Shown here piece by piece: positions 14,041 through 24,893 of a stretch of 64,000 nucleotides of DNA; the stretch's first letter is position 1; each line of letters opens with the position of its first letter. Origin of the DNA: Pseudomonas faucium (GTDB taxonomy: Bacteria > Pseudomonadota > Gammaproteobacteria > Pseudomonadales > Pseudomonadaceae). The stretch is from NCBI RefSeq assembly GCF_021602585.1, contig NZ_BQIP01000009.1, positions 62,001-126,000 on the forward strand, given 5' to 3'. The notes beneath the pieces are model-generated. The model had not been told where the DNA came from. It searched no databases and saw only the letters and a program-made list of their open reading frames with translations. Made by a program: the position numbers and the translations under genes.

Positions 14041-14512
14041 CTGCGAAAAATTGAAGGCCTTAGCCGAGGCCACAGGTGGGGTGTCATGGACCTGGTGGAC
14101 CAGCAACTCCACCCTGCGGCTTACAACGGCGAGGGACGGCAGGCACGGCGCAGACGGCGACGCGCTGAGCGCCCATGGGGACAGCATCAACTGCCCCGAG
14201 ACCTACCGCGAGTTCATCGCCGCTGCACACCCGGCTGCAGTGCTTGCCCTGCTCGCCGAGAACGAGTCCCTACGCAAGGATGCCGAGCGCAGCAAGCGCA
14301 TGCTGTTGGATGCCTGCGTCTCCATCGGCAGCATTGGCGAAGCACTCGGCCTGGACATGGATGCCGACGCCGACATGATGATCGGCACAGCACGCGATCT
14401 GATCGATGGCCTGAACCGGATCATCAAGGAATGCCCACTTGGGAGCCCTGGCTTTGCCATAGCCACCGAGGTGATGGGAGAGCTTGGGGTACAGCAGGAG
14501 GCCCAGTCATGA
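14030..14512 (+). CDS. Ea22-like phage protein, 160 aa
   Basis: Begins inside the ninX-like end. The opening LKALAEATGGVSWTW and the later AAAHPAAVLALLAENESLRK are the usual signature of Ead/Ea22-type phage proteins: a short folded start, then a helix with an LAENE motif. The tail is another helical region. Ea22 is made early from lambda PL; its function is unclear. Ends in an ATGA overlap. Confidence 0.72.
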   Translation: MSSDCEKLKALAEATGGVSWTWWTSNSTLRLTTARDGRHGADGDALSAHGDSINCPETYREFIAAAHPAAVLALLAENESLRKDAERSKRMLLDACVSIGSIGEALGLDMDADADMMIGTARDLIDGLNRIIKECPLGSPGFAIATEVMGELGVQQEAQS

Positions 14513-14562
14513 TCCTGCCCCTGATGTACATGGCCTACCTGATCTACAGGGGGCCGCGATGA
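14509..14562 (+). CDS. Tiny hydrophobic peptide, 17 aa, coupled on both sides
   Basis: ATG 14509 overlaps the previous stop (ATGA) and the TGA at 14560-14562 overlaps the next start (ATGA at 14559). The peptide is MILPLMYMAYLIYRGPR, one short hydrophobic stretch with a basic end. An AGGAGG lies 8 bp ahead. It may be a membrane peptide or just a translational bridge keeping ribosomes on the message. Confidence 0.45.
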   Translation: MILPLMYMAYLIYRGPR

Positions 14563-15020
14563 GTGACGCGCCCATCGAGCCGCAAGAGTGGTCGTTCGGC
14601 GTCAAGGTTGTCCAGATCGAAGACATACGCGTGGCGCGCGGCCTCACACGAAGGCCGAAAACGACCTGTCGCCACCGGAAGCTGGTCTATGACGACAAAG
14701 AGCGCCGCGTCTGGTGCAGCGACTGCGAGTCAGAGGTCGAACCTTTCGATGCATTCGCCGGCTTGGTCGAGATGTTCAGCGGCGCGCAGTCGCGGATCAA
14801 CCGCCGTGCTGCGGAGCTGGCCGAAGCAGAGAGGTTTCAGATCCGCAGCCGGGCAGCCAAGGTGATGGATGAGGCCTGGCGCAGCACAAAAACCGCCCCG
14901 CTGTGCCCTCACTGCAATAACGCCCTGCTGCCAGATGACGTCGTAGGCGGCCTGGCCAGCGCCAGCAAAGCCCTGGTTGTCGCCGCTCGCAAGCGCAACG
15001 AAGCCAACAAGCCGAAGTAA
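14559..15020 (+). CDS. Phage zinc-finger-like protein, 153 aa
   Basis: Starts in an ATGA overlap at 14559. Two cysteine clusters are visible: TCRHRKL...VWCSDCESEV near residues 40-65 and LCPHCNNALL near residue 120, a likely two-site zinc-ribbon protein. The segment between is a charged helix (INRRAAELAEAERFQIRSRA). Zinc-ribbon phage early proteins often bind nucleic acid; the role here is unknown. Confidence 0.75.
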   Translation: MSDAPIEPQEWSFGVKVVQIEDIRVARGLTRRPKTTCRHRKLVYDDKERRVWCSDCESEVEPFDAFAGLVEMFSGAQSRINRRAAELAEAERFQIRSRAAKVMDEAWRSTKTAPLCPHCNNALLPDDVVGGLASASKALVVAARKRNEANKPK

Positions 15021-15076
15021 CCCCTCCCCCTACTACTCAAGCCCGCCGACATGCGCGGGCATGGAGAGCTATTGCC

Positions 15077-15493
15077 ATGACGAAAGAAGAACTGGCCGCC
15101 CAACTGAACGGCCTTGAATACCCGACCCGCATCCCGGGCGCGCTGATCGTCGCAGCGCAGAGCGCCGGCCTGGTGATCCTATGCGGCGCCAGCGACGACC
15201 TGATGAAATTCTACGGTGCCCGTCGTGAGGAGATTGGCTGCTACGACGGCGGCACCGCATTCGTCGATGCAGACGGCGTCCTCCCTGATCGCGACTGCCT
15301 GGATGGCGACGAGGAGATCGCCGAGTACGTGCAACGCCAGAAGTCGGCCAAGCCGATCGAGGCGCTGTGGTGCAAGGAAGACGGCTACAGCTGGACCTAC
15401 AAGACCGACATTCCGCACGCGACCTTCGAAGTCGTAGAGGACGAAGAGCCCTACTGCCGCGGGATCGTGTTCTCCCTGGCTGACCTGGCCTGA
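15077..15493 (+). CDS. Phage hypothetical protein, 138 aa
   Basis: ATG 15077 follows GGAGAG. The product resembles small alpha-beta phage proteins: EELAAQLNGLEYPTRIP, AAQSAGLVILCGASDDLMKF, then an aspartate-rich patch and a C-terminal aromatic beta region (YSWTYKTDIPHATFEVVEDE). It looks like the widely found phage proteins of unknown function that precede xis/int. The 56-bp gap ahead holds a short GC hairpin without a T-run. Confidence 0.76.
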   Translation: MTKEELAAQLNGLEYPTRIPGALIVAAQSAGLVILCGASDDLMKFYGARREEIGCYDGGTAFVDADGVLPDRDCLDGDEEIAEYVQRQKSAKPIEALWCKEDGYSWTYKTDIPHATFEVVEDEEPYCRGIVFSLADLA

Positions 15494-15530
15494 CCACCAA
15501 CCTGCCGCCACCGGCGGCGTGGAGACCAAC

Positions 15531-15947
15531 ATGGCAAATGCCACCGCTGCCGTGCAGCCGGCCCTGCAGCCGAGGTTCCTGCGCGCGAAGGACGCGCCCG
15601 GCTACCTCGGCATGTGCAAGGACGAATTCAAGAACACCGTCAGGCCGCATGTCCGTGAGTTCCCGATCGGGAAACAGGGTATCGGCTTCGACCGCCTGGA
15701 GCTGGATGCCTGGGCAGACGCCTACATCGAGGCCATGGCCGTTGAAAAGGCGAGCAATCAGGACAACAATCGACCCCGCAGCGTAAGCAAGGCCGGGGAA
15801 TCCAAGGAGACTCCATGGCCAAAAAGGCAATCACAGGGCTCCAGAAAATGCCCAGCGGCATCTGGAAAATCGACAAGGTCTACAGGGGAGAACGAATTCA
15901 AGAAAGCACTGGCACTTGTGATCGGCAGGAAGCCGAGCAGTACCTGA
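15531..15947 (+). CDS. Excisionase-like protein overlapping int
   Basis: 138 aa from ATG 15531 (GGAG 6 bp ahead). Residues 15-75 form a winged-helix/MerR-like domain: PRFLRAKDAPGYLGMCKDEF, then PHVREFPIGKQGIGFDRLELDAW. That is the pattern of AlpA/excisionase proteins, which bend DNA at the att site and favour excision. The last 45 codons (133 nt) overlap the start of the integrase gene in another frame, so making one protein may limit the other. The tail is low-complexity, as expected of overprinted sequence. Confidence 0.7.
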   Translation: MANATAAVQPALQPRFLRAKDAPGYLGMCKDEFKNTVRPHVREFPIGKQGIGFDRLELDAWADAYIEAMAVEKASNQDNNRPRSVSKAGESKETPWPKRQSQGSRKCPAASGKSTRSTGENEFKKALALVIGRKPSST

Positions 15948-16996
15948 TCCACCTGCTGGAGAAGATGCGGCAGCGCAAGGTTTACGGCGTTCGCGAGATC
16001 AAGACATTTGCCACGGCCGCGGCGAAGTACCTGGTCGAGAACAAGGAGCAGCCATCCATCAGGCTCACCGCGCTCTATTTGGAGCAGGTGGTCGAGTACA
16101 TCGGCCACCTTCCATTGACGCACATTGATGACGAGGCCCTGGCCGCCTACGTGCGAGATCGGAAGGCTGATTCGGTAATGCCGGACGGGAAGGTGAAGAA
16201 GGGAGTCAGCAACAGGACAGTCAACATCGCGATTGAGCGAGTGATTCGCGTCCTCCAGCTGGCTTGCCGGAAGTGGCGGGATGAAGAGCGCCGCCCCTGG
16301 CTCGACAGCGTTCCGCTGCTCACCAAACTGGACGAGAAGAAGTCGAGTCGACAGCCCTATCCCATGTCCTGGGAAGAGCAGTCGATTCTATTTGGGGAGC
16401 TGCCCGACCATCTGCAGCGAATGGCCCTGTTCAAGGTGAACACCGGCTGCCGCGAGCAGGAGGTGTGCAAGCTGAGGTGGGACTGGGAGATCTTCGTCCC
16501 GGAGCTGGATGCCAGCGTGTTTCTGATACCTGCCGAATTTGGCGGCAGGCATGAGAACTCCGGGGTCAAGAATCGGGAGGAACGCCTGGTAGTGCTGAAC
16601 AGCGTGGCCAAGTCGATCATCGAGGCACAGCGCGGCATCAGCCGTGAGTGGGTTTTTCCATACAACGGCACCGCGATGCATCGGATGAACGACTCAGCCT
16701 GGAAGAAAGCGCGGGTGCGTGCGGCAAAGCTCTGGCAGGAGCAACACTTGCGGCCGGCACACCCTGGGTTCGCTTCCATCAGGGTTCACGACCTGAAGCA
16801 TACATTCGGACGAAGACTGAAAGCAGCAGCTGTGAGTTTGGAAGATCGGAAGTCGCTACTTGGCCACAAGAGCGGAAGCGTGACCAGTCATTACTCCGGA
16901 GCGGAGATCGGTCAGATGATTGAGGCGGCAAACAAGGTATCGGCCACCGACTCGCGCGGGCCGGTACTGACGATCTTGAAGAGGAGAATCGGATGA
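15815..16996 (+). CDS. int: Tyrosine-family phage integrase
   Basis: 393 aa; ATG 15815 has GGAG 5 bp ahead. Residues 1-60 are an arm-binding part, 65-170 the core-binding helices, 190-370 the catalytic domain. Catalytic residues visible: Arg in NTGCREQEVCKLRW, the HDLKHTFGRR box (His and Arg), His in LLGHKSGSVT and the nucleophile Tyr in SHYSG. It would recombine the phage att site with the 3' end of tRNA-Pro, 82 bp downstream. It is the last gene of the early operon. Its start is overlapped by the excisionase-like gene. Confidence 0.95.
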   Translation: MAKKAITGLQKMPSGIWKIDKVYRGERIQESTGTCDRQEAEQYLIHLLEKMRQRKVYGVREIKTFATAAAKYLVENKEQPSIRLTALYLEQVVEYIGHLPLTHIDDEALAAYVRDRKADSVMPDGKVKKGVSNRTVNIAIERVIRVLQLACRKWRDEERRPWLDSVPLLTKLDEKKSSRQPYPMSWEEQSILFGELPDHLQRMALFKVNTGCREQEVCKLRWDWEIFVPELDASVFLIPAEFGGRHENSGVKNREERLVVLNSVAKSIIEAQRGISREWVFPYNGTAMHRMNDSAWKKARVRAAKLWQEQHLRPAHPGFASIRVHDLKHTFGRRLKAAAVSLEDRKSLLGHKSGSVTSHYSGAEIGQMIEAANKVSATDSRGPVLTILKRRIG

Positions 16997-17044
16997 GGAA
17001 AAAGGCGAAGTCACTCGAAAAGTCACTATGCCCAGAAACAACAA

Positions 17045-17062
17045 AGCCACCCGAAGGTGGCT
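17045..17062 (-). terminator. Intrinsic terminator of tRNA-Pro transcript
   Basis: On the minus strand AGCCACC, a TTCG tetraloop and GGTGGCT are followed by TTGTTGTTT. It lies 16 bp past the tRNA 3' end, inside or at the border of the prophage, so the phage may have supplied or duplicated it. Confidence 0.8.
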
Positions 17063-17078
17063 AAGTCGCTGAAATATA

Positions 17079-17155
17079 TGGTCGGGACGGAGTGATTCGA
17101 ACACTCGACCCCTTGCACCCCATGCAAGTGCGCTACCGGGCTGCGCTACGCCCCG
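17079..17155 (-). tRNA. tRNA-Pro (anticodon GGG), prophage attachment site
   Basis: The minus strand folds into a 77-nt cloverleaf with encoded CCA. The acceptor stem is CGGGGCG with its near-complement CGTCCCG, the D-arm AGCGCAGCCCGGTAGCGC, and the anticodon arm CTTGC-ATGGGGT-GCAAG puts GGG at positions 34-36. The T arm is GAGTG-TTCGAAT-CACTC. The tRNA is intact although the prophage integrase ends 82 bp from its 3' end, so integration has kept the gene whole. It is the last gene of the ihfA-merR block. Confidence 0.96.
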
Positions 17156-17265
17156 ACTGGGCTTTGAAGCATGTTCTCAATCTTGCCGAGAACGTTGAAG
17201 AATGTACCCTAACCTCCTGATAAATGAAAGCTTTTTTTCAAAAATTTCCACTCATCATCAACAGG

Positions 17266-17622
17266 TCACTTCTTCAACACCACCAGTACATCTTCCAACT
17301 CGACAATCATCTGCCGAATCAGCTGCTTGTACTGGCTGGACTCATCCTTCACCTCATCACTGGAGAGCCGCAACCGCGCCCCGCCAATGGTGAACCCCTG
17401 ATCATAAAGCAGCGCGCGAATCTGGCGGATCATCAGCACGTCTTGGCGCTGGTAATACCGCCGATTGCCCCGCCGCTTCACGGGGTTGAGCTGAGGGAAC
17501 TCCTGCTCCCAATACCGCAGCACGTGTGGCTTTACGGCACACAATTCGCTCACTTCACCAATGGTGAAGTAGCGTTTGCCCGGTATGGGGGGCAGTTCGT
17601 CGTTATGGCTTGGTTCCAGCAT
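17266..17622 (-). CDS. MerR-family transcriptional regulator
   Basis: 118 aa. Residues 15-85 form the MerR winged helix: [20 protein letters not shown] is the helix-turn-helix and [22 protein letters not shown] the wing. No effector domain or cysteine set follows; the end is a short dimer helix. ATG 17622 overlaps the ihfA stop by 20 nt; a longer start at 17631 is possible. This gene is the standard neighbour of ihfA in Pseudomonas. Its targets are unknown. Confidence 0.9.
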
Positions 17623-17905
17623 AGGCCTCAACCCGGGCCTTCAACTTCTGCCCTGGACGAAAGGTGACGACGCGCCGTGCGGTAATCGGGATTTCTTCCC
17701 CTGTCTTGGGGTTGCGGCCCGGCCGCTGGCGTTTGTCGCGAAGGTCGAAGTTGCCGAAACCGGACAACTTGACCTGCTCGTTCTCTTCAAGTGCGTGCCG
17801 AATTTCTTCAAAAAACAGCTCGACCAGCTCCTTGGCCTCACGCTTGTTAAGCCCCAGCTCCTCGTACAGCCTTTCGGCCATCTCAGCTTTCGTCAGAGCA
17901 CCCAT
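17603..17905 (-). CDS. ihfA: Integration host factor alpha subunit
   Basis: 100 aa, the family length. Helical start [16 protein letters not shown], dimer helices, and the DNA-bending beta arm with the conserved proline in [12 protein letters not shown]. It pairs with IHF-beta (gene elsewhere) to bend DNA in transcription, recombination and phage integration. It starts 4 bp after pheT, as in the usual pheST-ihfA operon. Confidence 0.98.
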
Positions 17906-17909
17906 GCCG

Positions 17910-20291
17910 TTATTTCCTTAACGTGGTGTTCAACCTTTGTTCGAGCGAGGTGAGGATGTTTTGCAGGGTAATATTCACCTCATCGTCGTTAAGAGTGCGC
18001 GATGGATGCTGCCAGGTCAAGCCGACGGCCAGGCTTTTTCTATCAGGATCAATGCCTTTACCCTGGTAGACGTCAAACAGCCTGAGGTCTGTAAGCCATT
18101 CGCCTGCATTGTCACGAATTACTTCAAGCACCGAACTCGAAGCCACATCACGTCCTGCGATCAAAGCCAGGTCGCGACGGGTTTCCGGGAACTTGGAGAG
18201 CTCGCTGAACTTCGGCAGGCGGCCTTCGACCACGTCACCCAATACCAACTCGAAGACGAACACCGGGCGGTCCAGGTCCAGGGCTTTGGCAAGCTCTGGA
18301 TGCAGGGCGCCGATGTAGCCGACTTCCTTGCCATCGCGCTCGATGCGGGCGGTCTGGCCTGGGTGCAGGGCGTGGTGCTTGCCGGCGACGAAGGTGAAGT
18401 CGCTCAGGGCGCCGGAGTAACCCAGCAGGGCTTCCACGTCAGCCTTGACGTCGAAGAAGTCGATGCTGTCGCGGCCATTCGCCCAACCTTCCGGCAGGCG
18501 GCTGCCGGTGACGACGCCAGCGATCATCGGTTGCTGCTTGAGGTCACCCAGCTGGCCGACGAAGCGCAGGCCGCTTTCGAACAGGCGCACACGGTCTTGC
18601 TGGCGGTTGAGGTTGTGCTGCAGCGCCTTGACCAGGCCTGGCCACAGGGACGCACGCATGGCGGCCATGTCGCTGGAGATCGGGTTGGCCAGCAGCAGCG
18701 GCTCGACGCCTGGGGTGAACAGCTCGAACAGTTTCGGGTCGATGAAGCTGTAGGTAATGGCTTCCTGGTAGCCGCGGGCAACCAGCAGGCGGCGCAGGTT
18801 CGGCAGCTCGCCGCGGGTTTCCGGGCGGGCTTGCGGGGCCAGGCGGGCTTGCGGGTAACGAACCGGCAGGTTGTTGTAGCCGTACAGGCGCGCCAGCTCT
18901 TCGATCAGGTCGACTTCCAGGCTGATGTCGAAGCGGTGGCTCGGGACGTTGACGGTCCACTGCCCTGCCCCGTTGGCAGTGGTGGTCAGTTCCAGTGCGT
19001 TGAGCATCTGCTCGACCTGGGCGGCGTCCAGCTCCATGCCGAGCATCTGGGTGATGCGTTCGGCGCGCAGGGTTACCGGGGCGACTTGCGGCAGGTGCTG
19101 CTGGCTGACGGCTTCGACGATCGGGCCGGCTTCACCGCCGACGATCTCCAGCACCAGGGCGGTGGCGCGCTCCATGGCTTCGCGGGCCAGTTGCGAGTCG
19201 ACGCCGCGCTCGTAGCGATGCGAGGCATCGGTGTGCAGGCCGTAGGAACGGGCCTTGCCAGCGACGGAAATCGGCTCGAAGAAGGCGCTTTCCAGGAACA
19301 GATCGCGGGTTTTCTCGGTGTTGACGCCGCTGTGCTCGCCCCCCATCACGCCGGCAATGGCCAGGGCGCGGGTGTGGTCGGCGATGACCAGGGTGTCGGC
19401 GCGCAGGGAGACTTCCTGGCCGTCGAGCAGGACGAGCTTCTCGCCCTCTTCGGCCATGCGCACGCGGATGCCGCCGTTGATTTCGGCGAGGTCGAAGGCG
19501 TGCATCGGCTGGCCGAGCTCGAGCATCACGTAGTTGGTGATGTCGACGGCGGCGTCGATGCTGCGCACGTCGCTGCGGCGCAGGCGCTCGACCATCCACA
19601 GCGGGGTCGGCTTGGACAGGTCGACGTTGCGGATCACACGGCCCAGGTAGCGTGGGCAGGCCGCCGGGGCAGTCACTTCGACCGGGCGCACTTCGTCGTG
19701 GGCAGCCGCTACGGCTGGCACCACGGGGCGGGTGACCGGGACGTTGTACAGGGCGCTGACATCACGGGCCAGGCCCGCCAGGGACAGGCAGTCACCGCGG
19801 TTCGGGGTGAGGCCGATCTCGATGCTGGCGTCGTCCAGGTTCAGGTACTGGCGAATGTCCTGGCCCACCGGGGCGTCGGCAGCCAGTTCCAGCAGGCCGT
19901 CGTTCTCTTCGCTGATCTGCAGCTCGGCGGCCGAGCACAGCATGCCGAAGGACTCGACGCCGCGCAGCTTGGCCTTCTTGATCTTGAAGTCGCCTGGCAG
20001 TTCGGCGCCGATCATGGCGAACGGGATCTTGATGCCGGGGCGTGCGTTTGGCGCGCCGCACACGACCTGGAAGGTTTCCTGGCCGTTGCTGACCTGGCAC
20101 ACGCGCAGTTTGTCGGCGTCGGGGTGTTGTTCGGTGGCGAGGATCTCGCCCACGACGATGCCGCTGAACTGGCCGGCAGCGGGGGTCACGCTGTCGACTT
20201 CAAGGCCGGCCATGGACAGGCGGGCGACCAGTTCATCACGGGAGACTTGCGGGTTTACCCAACCGCGCAGCCACTGTTCACTGAATTTCAT
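17910..20291 (-). CDS. pheT: Phenylalanyl-tRNA synthetase beta subunit
   Basis: 793 aa, full length. The N-terminal EMAP/tRNA-binding domain has [20 protein letters not shown] and [20 protein letters not shown]. The B3/B4 editing region, the B5 domain and a C-terminal anticodon-binding (FDX-ACB) domain ending [15 protein letters not shown] follow in order. Together with PheS it forms the alpha2-beta2 enzyme that charges tRNA-Phe and clears Tyr-tRNA-Phe. AGGAGA precedes the ATG. Confidence 0.99.
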
Positions 20292-20324
20292 GCTGTTCTC
20301 CTGAAAGTTGCGTCGGGCATTGAC

Positions 20325-21808
<1,484 letters not shown>

Positions 21809-21836
21809 GAGTAACTTCCTCTATCTTTGACCAGAA

Positions 21837-22031
21837 TTAACGAACGCGCAGCATGCGCGCGACTTTCGCGACGTCGGACGGGTGCAGCAGGCTGCTACCA
21901 CGCAGTTGACGCTTACGCTTGGTCGACATTTTGGTCAGGATGTGGCTCTTGAAAGCGTGCTTGTGCTTGAAGCCCGAAGCTGTCTTCAGGAAGCGCTTCG
22001 CAGCACCGCTCTTGGTTTTCATTTTTGGCAT
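21837..22031 (-). CDS. rpmI: 50S ribosomal protein L35
   Basis: 64 aa from ATG 22031 ([20 protein letters not shown]), the usual start; GGAG lies near. Very basic, with the RKRQLRGSS motif. A late-assembling component of the 50S subunit. Middle gene of infC-rpmI-rplT. Confidence 0.98.
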   Translation of the reverse strand: MPKMKTKSGAAKRFLKTASGFKHKHAFKSHILTKMSTKRKRQLRGSSLLHPSDVAKVARMLRVR

Positions 22032-22091
22032 GTTGGAACTCCGCATTCGATAAAATTACACATAATCATCAGGCCTGCCGTGCCCGGGAGA

Positions 22092-22637
22092 TTACTTCTT
22101 TTTCTTGGGGGCGATGACCATCATAAGCTGGCGTCCTTCCATCTTCGGATGCTGCTCAACGGTGCCGTATTCGGCGAGGTCGGCTTCGACCCGCTTCAAC
22201 AGCTCCATGCCCAGCTCCTGGTGGGCCATCTCACGGCCACGGAATCTCAGAGAGATCTTGGCCTTGTCCCCATCGGTAAGGAAACGTACCAGGTTGCGTA
22301 GTTTTACCTGGTAATCCCCATCCTCCGTCCCTGGACGAAACTTGATTTCTTTGATCTGGATCTGCTTCTGGTTTTTCTTGGCTTCGTTAGCCTGCTTCTT
22401 CTTCTCGAAGAGGTGCTTGCCGTAGTCCATGACCTTGCAGACCGGCGGTACCGCGTCTGCAGAGATTTCTACCAGATCCAGCTTCGCTTCATCAGCGATA
22501 CGCAGCGCTTCATCAATCGAGACGATGCCAACCTGCTCGCCGTCTGCGCCAATTAACCGAACCTCGCGGGCCGAGATATTCTCGTTGATCGGGGCCTTCG
22601 GTACAGCACGCTTATCGTTTCTCATTTCACGCTTAAT
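22092..22637 (-). CDS. infC: Translation initiation factor IF-3 (likely AUU start)
   Basis: About 181 aa. The N domain ([19 protein letters not shown]), the Lys-rich linker helix and the C domain ([33 protein letters not shown]) are complete. IF-3 keeps 30S subunits free and checks the start codon. The ribosome site GGAG lies 8 nt before an ATT at 22637 but only 2 nt before an in-frame ATG at 22643. The AUU is therefore the better start, as in other gammaproteobacteria where IF-3 represses itself through that codon. Confidence 0.96.
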   Translation of the reverse strand: MKREMRNDKRAVPKAPINENISAREVRLIGADGEQVGIVSIDEALRIADEAKLDLVEISADAVPPVCKVMDYGKHLFEKKKQANEAKKNQKQIQIKEIKFRPGTEDGDYQVKLRNLVRFLTDGDKAKISLRFRGREMAHQELGMELLKRVEADLAEYGTVEQHPKMEGRQLMMVIAPKKKK

Positions 22638-22642
22638 AGTCA

Positions 22643-24565
22643 TTACTCCGATTCTTGGCGACCACGCCGGGAAACCGCTTGTGTCAGCAGCTCAGCGAAT
22701 TGGGCGACGGGCATGGAGCCCAGGTCTGCGCCTTCGCGAGTACGCACAGCGACGGTTTGCGTTTCGACTTCGCGATCCCCTATAACCAAAAGGTACGGGA
22801 CCTTGAGCAAAGTATGCTCGCGGATTTTAAAGCCGATCTTCTCATTTCTCAAGTCCGACTTGGCACGGAAACCGCTACCGTTCAGAGATTTCTCAACCTC
22901 GAGGGCGAAATCGGCCTGTTTGTCGGTGATGTTCATGATCACCGCCTGGGTCGGTGCCAGCCACGCCGGGAACACGCCGGCATAGTGCTCGATGAGCATG
23001 CCGATGAAGCGTTCGAACGAGCCGAGGATGGCGCGGTGCAGCATCACCGGGCGCTTGCGCGCGTTGTCTTCGGCGATGTAGCTGGCGTCCAGGCGCTCTG
23101 GCAGGTTCGGGTCGTACTGCAGGGTACCGCACTGCCAGTTACGGCCGAGGCAGTCGCGCAGGGTGAACTCGATCTTCGGGCCGTAGAAGGCACCCTCGCC
23201 CGGCTGGTATTCCCACTCCAGGCCCGATTCGTTCAGGGCGTCGGCCAGTGCACCTTCGGCACGGTCCCACAGCTCTTCGGAACCGACACGCTTGGCCGGA
23301 CGGGTGGACAGCTTCATGGCCACGTCGGTGAAGCCGAAGTCGTTGTACACGTCCAGGGTCAGCTTGATGAAGTCGGCGGCTTCCTTCTTCACCTGATCTT
23401 CGGTGCAGAAGATGTGCGCGTCGTCCTGCACGAAGCCACGCACGCGCATGATGCCGTGCAGGGCGCCGGACGGCTCGTTACGGTGGCAGGCACCGAACTC
23501 GGCCAGGCGCAGCGGCAGGTCGCGGTAGCTCTTCAGGCCTTGGTTGAACACCTGCACGTGGCACGGGCAGTTCATCGGTTTAACCGCGAAATCACGGCTT
23601 TCCGACGAAGTGGTGAACATGTTTTCGGCGTAGTTGGACCAGTGGCCGGAGCGCTCCCAGAGGATGCGGTCGACAACTTGCGGGGTCTTGATTTCCTGGT
23701 AGCCGTTTTCGCGCTGGATCTTGCGCATGTACTGCTCGAGTACCTGGTAGACGGTCCAGCCGTTGGCGTGCCAGAACACCATGCCCGGGGCTTCTTCCTG
23801 CAGGTGGAAGAGGTCGAGCTGCTTGCCGATCTTGCGGTGGTCGCGTTTTTCGGCTTCTTCGATGCGCTGGATGTAGGCCGCCAGCTGCTTCTTGTCAGCC
23901 CAGGCGGTGCCGTACACACGTTGCAGCTGCTCGTTCTTGGCATCGCCGCGCCAGTAGGCGCCAGACAGCTTGGTCAGCTTGAATGCCTTGAGGAAGCGGG
24001 TGTTCGGCACGTGCGGGCCACGGCACATGTCGACGTATTCTTCGTGGTAGTACAGGCCCATGGCCTGCTCGTCGGGCATGTCCTCGACCAGGCGCAGCTT
24101 GTAGTCTTCGCCACGGGTCTTGAACACGTCGATGACTTCGGCGCGCGGGGTCATCTTCTTGACGACGTCGTAGTCCTTCTCGATCAGCTGCTGCATGCGC
24201 TTTTCGATGGCGGCCAGATCTTCAGGGGTGAAGGGGCGCTCGTAGGCGATGTCGTAGTAGAAGCCTTCGTCGATGACCGGGCCGATGACCATCTTGGCGG
24301 TCGGGTACAGCTGCTTCACCGCGTGGCCGATCAGGTGGGCGCACGAGTGACGGATGATCTCCAGTCCCTCTTCATCTTTAGGGGTGATGATCTGCAGCTT
24401 GGCATCGTGGGTGATCAGGTCGCAGGCATCGACCAGCTTGCCATCGACTTTGCCGGCCAGGGTGGCTTTAGCCAGGCCTGCGCCGATCGACGCGGCAACG
24501 TCGGCTACGGAAACGGCGTGATCGAACGCGCGTTGGCTGCCATCGGGAAGAGTAATAACGGGCAT
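22643..24565 (-). CDS. thrS: Threonyl-tRNA synthetase
   Basis: 640 aa from ATG 24565 (AGGAGG ahead). Order: TGS domain ([20 protein letters not shown]), editing domain with HxxxH ([15 protein letters not shown]), class II catalytic core ([24 protein letters not shown]; zinc ligands include the Cys of CPCH), and the C-terminal anticodon domain ([13 protein letters not shown]). It charges tRNA-Thr and removes mis-charged Ser. It heads the infC operon; its stop overlaps the alternative infC ATG. Confidence 0.99.
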   Translation of the reverse strand: MPVITLPDGSQRAFDHAVSVADVAASIGAGLAKATLAGKVDGKLVDACDLITHDAKLQIITPKDEEGLEIIRHSCAHLIGHAVKQLYPTAKMVIGPVIDEGFYYDIAYERPFTPEDLAAIEKRMQQLIEKDYDVVKKMTPRAEVIDVFKTRGEDYKLRLVEDMPDEQAMGLYYHEEYVDMCRGPHVPNTRFLKAFKLTKLSGAYWRGDAKNEQLQRVYGTAWADKKQLAAYIQRIEEAEKRDHRKIGKQLDLFHLQEEAPGMVFWHANGWTVYQVLEQYMRKIQRENGYQEIKTPQVVDRILWERSGHWSNYAENMFTTSSESRDFAVKPMNCPCHVQVFNQGLKSYRDLPLRLAEFGACHRNEPSGALHGIMRVRGFVQDDAHIFCTEDQVKKEAADFIKLTLDVYNDFGFTDVAMKLSTRPAKRVGSEELWDRAEGALADALNESGLEWEYQPGEGAFYGPKIEFTLRDCLGRNWQCGTLQYDPNLPERLDASYIAEDNARKRPVMLHRAILGSFERFIGMLIEHYAGVFPAWLAPTQAVIMNITDKQADFALEVEKSLNGSGFRAKSDLRNEKIGFKIREHTLLKVPYLLVIGDREVETQTVAVRTREGADLGSMPVAQFAELLTQAVSRRGRQESE

Positions 24566-24584
24566 GGCGCCTCCTCTCCTAGTG

Positions 24585-24605
24585 GTGACCCCTACCAAAG
24601 GTCAC
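24585..24605 (-). promoter_or_regulatory. thrS leader hairpin with GGU in the loop
   Basis: On the minus strand GTGACC and GGTCAC form a 6-bp stem around the loop TTTGGTAGG, about 7-13 nt upstream of the thrS ribosome binding site. GGU is the anticodon of a tRNA-Thr, and in E. coli ThrRS represses its own mRNA through leader hairpins that imitate the tRNA anticodon arm. The rest of the 24,606-24,893 gap holds two more hairpins and a direct repeat of GATAGCTGCAA near 24,725-24,752, plus the divergent promoters. Confidence 0.4.
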
Positions 24606-24893
24606 GTGGGTTGGGATGAGCCAGTACAAGATCCGACCTGCCTTCCCTTGGGGGAAGCCTGCCTCACAGTGGCAGAAGCCTTTCGGCTTGCCAGGGGGAC
24701 CTGAGTGACTGGAAGGTAAAAAGATAGCTGCAACTGGATAGCTGCAAGCCGAGCATGCTAGCACGCAGGTTGCGCAGCCGGCAGAAATATTTGGAAATTA
24801 CACCGCCACGGTGAACTAACGCGGAAAATTTCCTATCAGACTTTGGGAAGCAACCTACTCTTGATGAGACCTTAACCCAAGGAGTGTGTGGTT

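Larger units (their letters stand above)
1..17078. mobile_element. Lambda-like prophage, one end (left part outside window)
   Basis: A cI/cro switch, early recombination genes (erf, exonuclease, ssb), ninX-like and integrase genes lie in lambda order but inverted, ending at a tRNA-Pro gene. Structural, lysis and replication genes are not in the window and should lie to the left of base 1, beyond the leftward (cro-side) operon. The right limit is set by the tRNA 3' end at 17079; the exact core site needs the other end. Genes are packed with ATGA overlaps, typical of phage early operons. Confidence 0.93.

Noticed and set aside
22655-24619. 654-codon open frame antisense to thrS
   Set aside because: Shadow of thrS, with no ribosome site and biased composition.
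24566-24893. T-box riboswitch upstream of thrS
   Set aside because: No T-box sequence or terminator/antiterminator pair; T-boxes are essentially absent from this group.
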